From the NCBI RefSeq assembly GCF_003034995.1, contig NZ_PZKF01000004.1, forward strand, positions 1 through 64,000: DNA of 64,000 nt, given 5' to 3'. Below are positions 60,922-64,000 of this stretch, in pieces; position 1 is the first letter of the stretch; each line of letters opens with the position of its first letter. The stretch is from Phaeovulum veldkampii DSM 11550. GTDB lineage: Bacteria; Pseudomonadota; Alphaproteobacteria; Rhodobacterales; Rhodobacteraceae. A program made the position numbers and the translations under genes. The notes beneath the pieces were generated by a model. It had not been told where the DNA came from. It ran no database searches and saw nothing but the letters and a program-made list of their open reading frames with translations.

Positions 60922-62676
60922 TCATTGCAAAAAGTAAGGCGGGTTCTGGCGCGGGGTATCTTGTGCTTTCGTCAAGGTCCAGCCGATAGGGCAGGCATAA
61001 TCCAGAACCCGCGCCGACAGGACGATCTGCCGCGAGTTGCGCGGGCTGATCCGTCCGGCCTCCAGATAGACCGACGGGGCCAGCGCAAGCTCGGCGGTGC
61101 CGTCGTGGCGAAACACCCAGATTTCGCCGCTTTTCAGCATCATCGACACGGCGGCGCCGCCCATGTCGAGCGTGGCATCGACATCGGGGTGCAGGTGAAA
61201 GCGGATGTCGAAGGCTATGCCCTGAAGCGCAGTGCGTTCCATGATCGTGTCAAATCGACGGCGGCCTTCGCCGGTCATCGCGCCCAGGGTATCCTCGCCG
61301 CGCAGCACCCGGCCATCGGGGGCCAGCGTCAGGTTGCGCACATGGGTCATGCCATGGGTGGCGGCATAGGCATCATGGCCGGCCAGAAGCCCTATCCCCT
61401 CGGTGCCGGCCTCTGCCTTGGCCCAGACTTCCGAGGGTGTTTCGGCCAGCAGCGCGCGCCGGTCACGGCGCAGGGCGGTTTCGGGGCCGAGCCGGGAAGA
61501 GGAGAACCCCGCGATGCATAATGTGGAATGGCTGGGTGTGGCACGGCCCGCGCGGTGCCAGTCGGGGCCGAAGGCCATGCCCGAGCCGCAACTGACAATC
61601 AGCGGCCGTCGCCCCGATGTCAGTTCGAACGCCAGCGTCGAGGCATGGGCATTGGCCGAGGCGGGCCCCGCGGGCGGGGGGGCCGCATCGACAATTACGG
61701 TGGTGCGCCCGCCATGCAGCCGGGCAAAGCCCATCGCCAGCCCGCTGGCAGTCACTGCCTTGCCGCCTGCAGCGGTCAGTGCCTGATCCAGCCGCCCGTC
61801 CATGCCGCGGCCGCCGCCGTGAAAGCGGGCAAGCCCGCCATCGGCATGGCGCAGCGCGCGCAGGGTGGGGGCGATCCGGGCAATGGCCTCAAGATGCGCG
61901 GGTTCGGGGCGGCGCCCGGCGCCTTGCAGCGCGGCGGCGGCCCAGGTCAGCAGGGTCAGAACTTCCAGCAATTCCTCGGGGTTGCGGGTGGGGATGCCGC
62001 CTGCGCTGTCGATCTGGCGGGCGCATTCGCGCGACAGTGCCGCGATGGCCGGGGCGGCGTGTGACTCCATTCCGGTCAGCGACAGCCCGGCATAGATCAG
62101 CCCGGTCAGCGCCTCGAATCGGGGTTGGCCGGGGCTGGCCGCCTGCCAGCGACGCGACAAAAACAGCGTCTGCTGGGCGAGGCTGCGAAAAAACACATCG
62201 GCATCGGCGCGGTCGCGGCCATTCAGCAGCATCAATGCGTGGTTGATCCAGCGGATCAGCCGTCGCCCGGTCAGATCCGGGGTCCAGCCCGGCCCGGTGC
62301 CGCGGCCATAGCGTTTGATCCAGCCAAAGACCCAGTCCTGCGCGCGTGCGCGCGCCGTCCTATCGCCCACCGCAGCCAGATCATCCAGCCAGCCGCAACC
62401 CTGCGCCACCTCTTCAAAGGCTGCATCGGGGGCGGGCAGATCCCAGATCGCGCGGCCCGGCGCCTCGACCAGCGCCCCCGCGAAGAGGAAGTTCCCGCCG
62501 ATCAGTTGCCGCCCGCGGGCATGCAGGCCGATGCTGTGAGGTTCGGGCTGGCTGACAAAGCCGGTGGCAGGCCGGGCGCGGGCCGCGCGCAGGGCGGCAA
62601 GCCGGTTCAGCATCCGCTCGCGCCGCGCGGCCTTGCCTGACCTTACCTGACCCGTTTTTGCCCCCGTTTTTGCCAT
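60922..62676 (-). CDS. Heparinase II/III family protein
   Basis: A 584-residue protein with an N-terminal alpha-helical (alpha/alpha toroid) half and a beta-rich C-terminal half containing RRPLIVSCGSGMAFGPDWHRAGRATPSHSTL and HDAYAATHGMTHVRNLTL, the heparinase II/III pattern. No signal peptide is seen. Such genes sit next to rsmB and purH in Rhodobacteraceae as conserved context. The polysaccharide substrate is unknown. Its start is an ATG at 62676 in the gap before rsmB. Confidence 0.88.
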   Translation of the reverse strand: MAKTGAKTGQVRSGKAARRERMLNRLAALRAARARPATGFVSQPEPHSIGLHARGRQLIGGNFLFAGALVEAPGRAIWDLPAPDAAFEEVAQGCGWLDDLAAVGDRTARARAQDWVFGWIKRYGRGTGPGWTPDLTGRRLIRWINHALMLLNGRDRADADVFFRSLAQQTLFLSRRWQAASPGQPRFEALTGLIYAGLSLTGMESHAAPAIAALSRECARQIDSAGGIPTRNPEELLEVLTLLTWAAAALQGAGRRPEPAHLEAIARIAPTLRALRHADGGLARFHGGGRGMDGRLDQALTAAGGKAVTASGLAMGFARLHGGRTTVIVDAAPPPAGPASANAHASTLAFELTSGRRPLIVSCGSGMAFGPDWHRAGRATPSHSTLCIAGFSSSRLGPETALRRDRRALLAETPSEVWAKAEAGTEGIGLLAGHDAYAATHGMTHVRNLTLAPDGRVLRGEDTLGAMTGEGRRRFDTIMERTALQGIAFDIRFHLHPDVDATLDMGGAAVSMMLKSGEIWVFRHDGTAELALAPSVYLEAGRISPRNSRQIVLSARVLDYACPIGWTLTKAQDTPRQNPPYFLQ

Positions 62677-62748
62677 TGTTCCTGCCGTCTGCCCGGTTGC
62701 GGCGCACCATAGCCAGCGCCCCTTGGCCTGTCACCGCCGAAATCCCGC

Positions 62749-64000
62749 TCAGGCGGGGCTGTGCCGAAGGGCAGCGATATAGAACCCGTCCATACCCCCC
62801 ACCTCGGGCCAGTAATCGGGGCGCAGGCGCAGCCCGCCCTCGGCGCTTGTCCATTCGGGCGCAAGGCCGGGCAGGGCCAACGCCTCGGGGTCGGGGCGCA
62901 GACCGGGGTGGCGGGCCAGAGCGGCGGTCACCTGCGCCTCGCCCTCGTCGGGCAAAAGCGAGCAGGTGGCAAACACCAGCCGCCCGCCCGGCGCCAGAAA
63001 CGCCAGCGCGCGGTCGATCAGACGCGCCTGCAACGCGAACAGATCGCGCAAGCTGGCGGGGGTGCGCACAAAGGGCAGGTCAGGGTGGCGTCGGATCGTG
63101 CCGGTGGCCGAGCAGGGCGCATCCAGCAGCACCGCATGAAAGGGCGCGGGGGGCTGCCATGTCAGCGCATCCGCCACCACGCAATCGGCCGCCAGTCCGC
63201 AGCGCGCCAGGTTTTCAGTCACCCGCGCCATCCGAGGACCGGAAATATCCAGCGCGGTCACCTGCGCGCCCGTGGCCGCCAGTTGCAGCGTCTTGCCGCC
63301 GGGGGCGGCGCACAGGTCCAGCACCCGCGCGCCGGGGCCGGGGGCCAGGATGCGGGCGGGCAGGGCGGCTGCGGCATCCTGCACCCACCAGTCGCCCTCG
63401 GCATATCCCGGCAGGTCCGACACCTGCCCCGCCGCGACCAGCCGCACGCTGCCGGTGGCCAGCGCCACCCCGCCCAGCCGCGCCGCCAGCGCCGCTGCAT
63501 CGCCATCTTTTGGCGTCAGGTCCAGGGGCGCGCCAGCCAGATGCGCCGCCTCCATCGCCATCACCGCGCGCTTGCCCCAGGCCGACATCAGCCGCCCGCG
63601 CAGCCAGTCGGGCAGCGACGGCGGGGGCAGGCTGGACCAGCGCGCCGGATCGGTGGCCGCAACCTTGCGCAGCACCGCATTGACCAGCCCGGCAAAGGCC
63701 TCGGCGCGCTGGCCGCCCGCGCGCGCCAGCGCCACTGCGGCCCCCACCACGCCATGCGGGGCGGCGCCCAGATCCAGCATCTCGACGGTGGCCAGCCGCA
63801 GCAGCGCCTGCACATCGGCAGGTGGGGCGCGGCGCAGGTGGGGTTTCAGCACTGCATCGGCCCGCGCGATCTGGCGCAGCGTTGTCAGCGCCAGTCGCTG
63901 CGCCCGCGCCCGGTCGGCGGGCGCCAGCGCCACCAGCGCCCCGGTGGCCAGTTGATCCGACAGCGCCTGATGCGCCCCGGTCACCCCTGCGATCAGCCCC
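62749..64000 (-). CDS. rsmB: RsmB-type 16S rRNA cytosine-C5 methyltransferase, 5' end outside window
   Basis: A SAM-dependent methyltransferase of the RsmB/Fmu family. NusB-like N-terminal helical domain, then SAM motif ARVLDLCAAPGGKTLQLA, the catalytic LLDAPCSATGTIRRHPDLPF and FATCSLLPDEGE, where the Cys attacks the cytosine. In this window an in-frame GTG lies at 63982-63984 (411 residues), but the frame stays open to the window edge and family members usually start a little earlier, so the N-terminus is probably cut off. Confidence 0.93.
   Translation of the reverse strand, partial: GLIAGVTGAHQALSDQLATGALVALAPADRARAQRLALTTLRQIARADAVLKPHLRRAPPADVQALLRLATVEMLDLGAAPHGVVGAAVALARAGGQRAEAFAGLVNAVLRKVAATDPARWSSLPPPSLPDWLRGRLMSAWGKRAVMAMEAAHLAGAPLDLTPKDGDAAALAARLGGVALATGSVRLVAAGQVSDLPGYAEGDWWVQDAAAALPARILAPGPGARVLDLCAAPGGKTLQLAATGAQVTALDISGPRMARVTENLARCGLAADCVVADALTWQPPAPFHAVLLDAPCSATGTIRRHPDLPFVRTPASLRDLFALQARLIDRALAFLAPGGRLVFATCSLLPDEGEAQVTAALARHPGLRPDPEALALPGLAPEWTSAEGGLRLRPDYWPEVGGMDGFYIAALRHSPA

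Noticed and set aside
59299-61521. An open frame of about 740 codons opposite purH and the heparinase gene
   Set aside because: It spans two clear genes on the other strand and its translation is low-complexity and rich in Gly, Arg, Gln and His, as expected from antisense reading.

Overview
The window looks like the chromosome of a Rhodobacteraceae alphaproteobacterium, close to Rhodobacter and its relatives. The evidence is high GC, a CtrA-era type flagellar cluster with flaF and flbT, a cobalamin cluster in the order known as bluFEDCB from Rhodobacter capsulatus, and an rpoE-chrR pair of the singlet-oxygen type next to the genes it normally controls. No photosynthesis genes are present. Almost every gene can be assigned to a family; the region is mainly core chromosome rather than a mobile island.

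Layout. 1-333: a breakpoint-like junction, with a fragment of a nucleotidyltransferase-like gene on the minus strand running off the left edge and the 3' end of an unidentified plus-strand gene that is ATGA-coupled to flhA. 330-16030: flagellar genes. These are the export gate (flhA, fliR, flhB, fliQ), export ATPase (fliI), rod and rings (flgB, flgC, fliE, flgF, flgG, flgA, flgH), fliL, flagellin with its post-transcriptional regulators (fliC, flaF, flbT), a FlgN-like chaperone, a FlgJ-type rod-binding protein, fliK and flgD. The rest of a flagellum (fliF, fliG, fliM, fliN, fliP, flgE, flgK, flgL, flgI, mot genes) is not here. 16035-20472: ubiB, ubiE, mutM, an enoyl-CoA hydratase and rpsT. 20942-27158: dnaA, dnaN, recF and gyrB. 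27197-33932: a rhodanese and cobalamin genes, with cobS-cobT-cobU on the minus strand diverging from bluF-bluE-bluD-bluC-bluB on the plus strand. 34003-46223: a dienoyl-CoA reductase-like flavoprotein, clpB (frameshifted as sequenced), pyrF, an NfeD/SPFH membrane pair, dinB, an N-formylglutamate amidohydrolase, tRNA-Val, rpmJ, a two-gene saccharopine pathway and a DUF3775 gene. 46277-52286: a five-gene minus-strand lipid/redox operon facing rpoE-chrR across two divergent RpoE-type promoters. 52334-63984: rmuC, mutL, two M16 peptidases, a DUF3035 lipoprotein, lspA, purH, a heparinase-like protein and rsmB, which is cut by the right edge.

How the parts work together. The cobalamin genes cover nucleotide-loop assembly (BluB makes dimethylbenzimidazole, CobT activates it, CobU activates cobinamide, CobS joins them, BluF removes phosphate) and the aminopropanol arm (BluE, BluC, BluD). 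RpoE and ChrR form a sigma/anti-sigma pair that should switch on the adjacent SDR-DUF3833-MFS-DUF1365-amine-oxidase operon under singlet oxygen or related stress. FlaF and FlbT should act on the flagellin mRNA, whose leader carries two perfect hairpins.

The points most worth a second look are the two coding disruptions in G/C homopolymers (clpB, and the flaF/flbT junction), the junction at the left edge, the divergent RpoE promoter pair, and a palindromic intergenic repeat family seen at two loci. I did not find a convincing wholly new system. The nucleotidyltransferase fragment at the left edge is the best lead to one, and it lies mostly outside the window.
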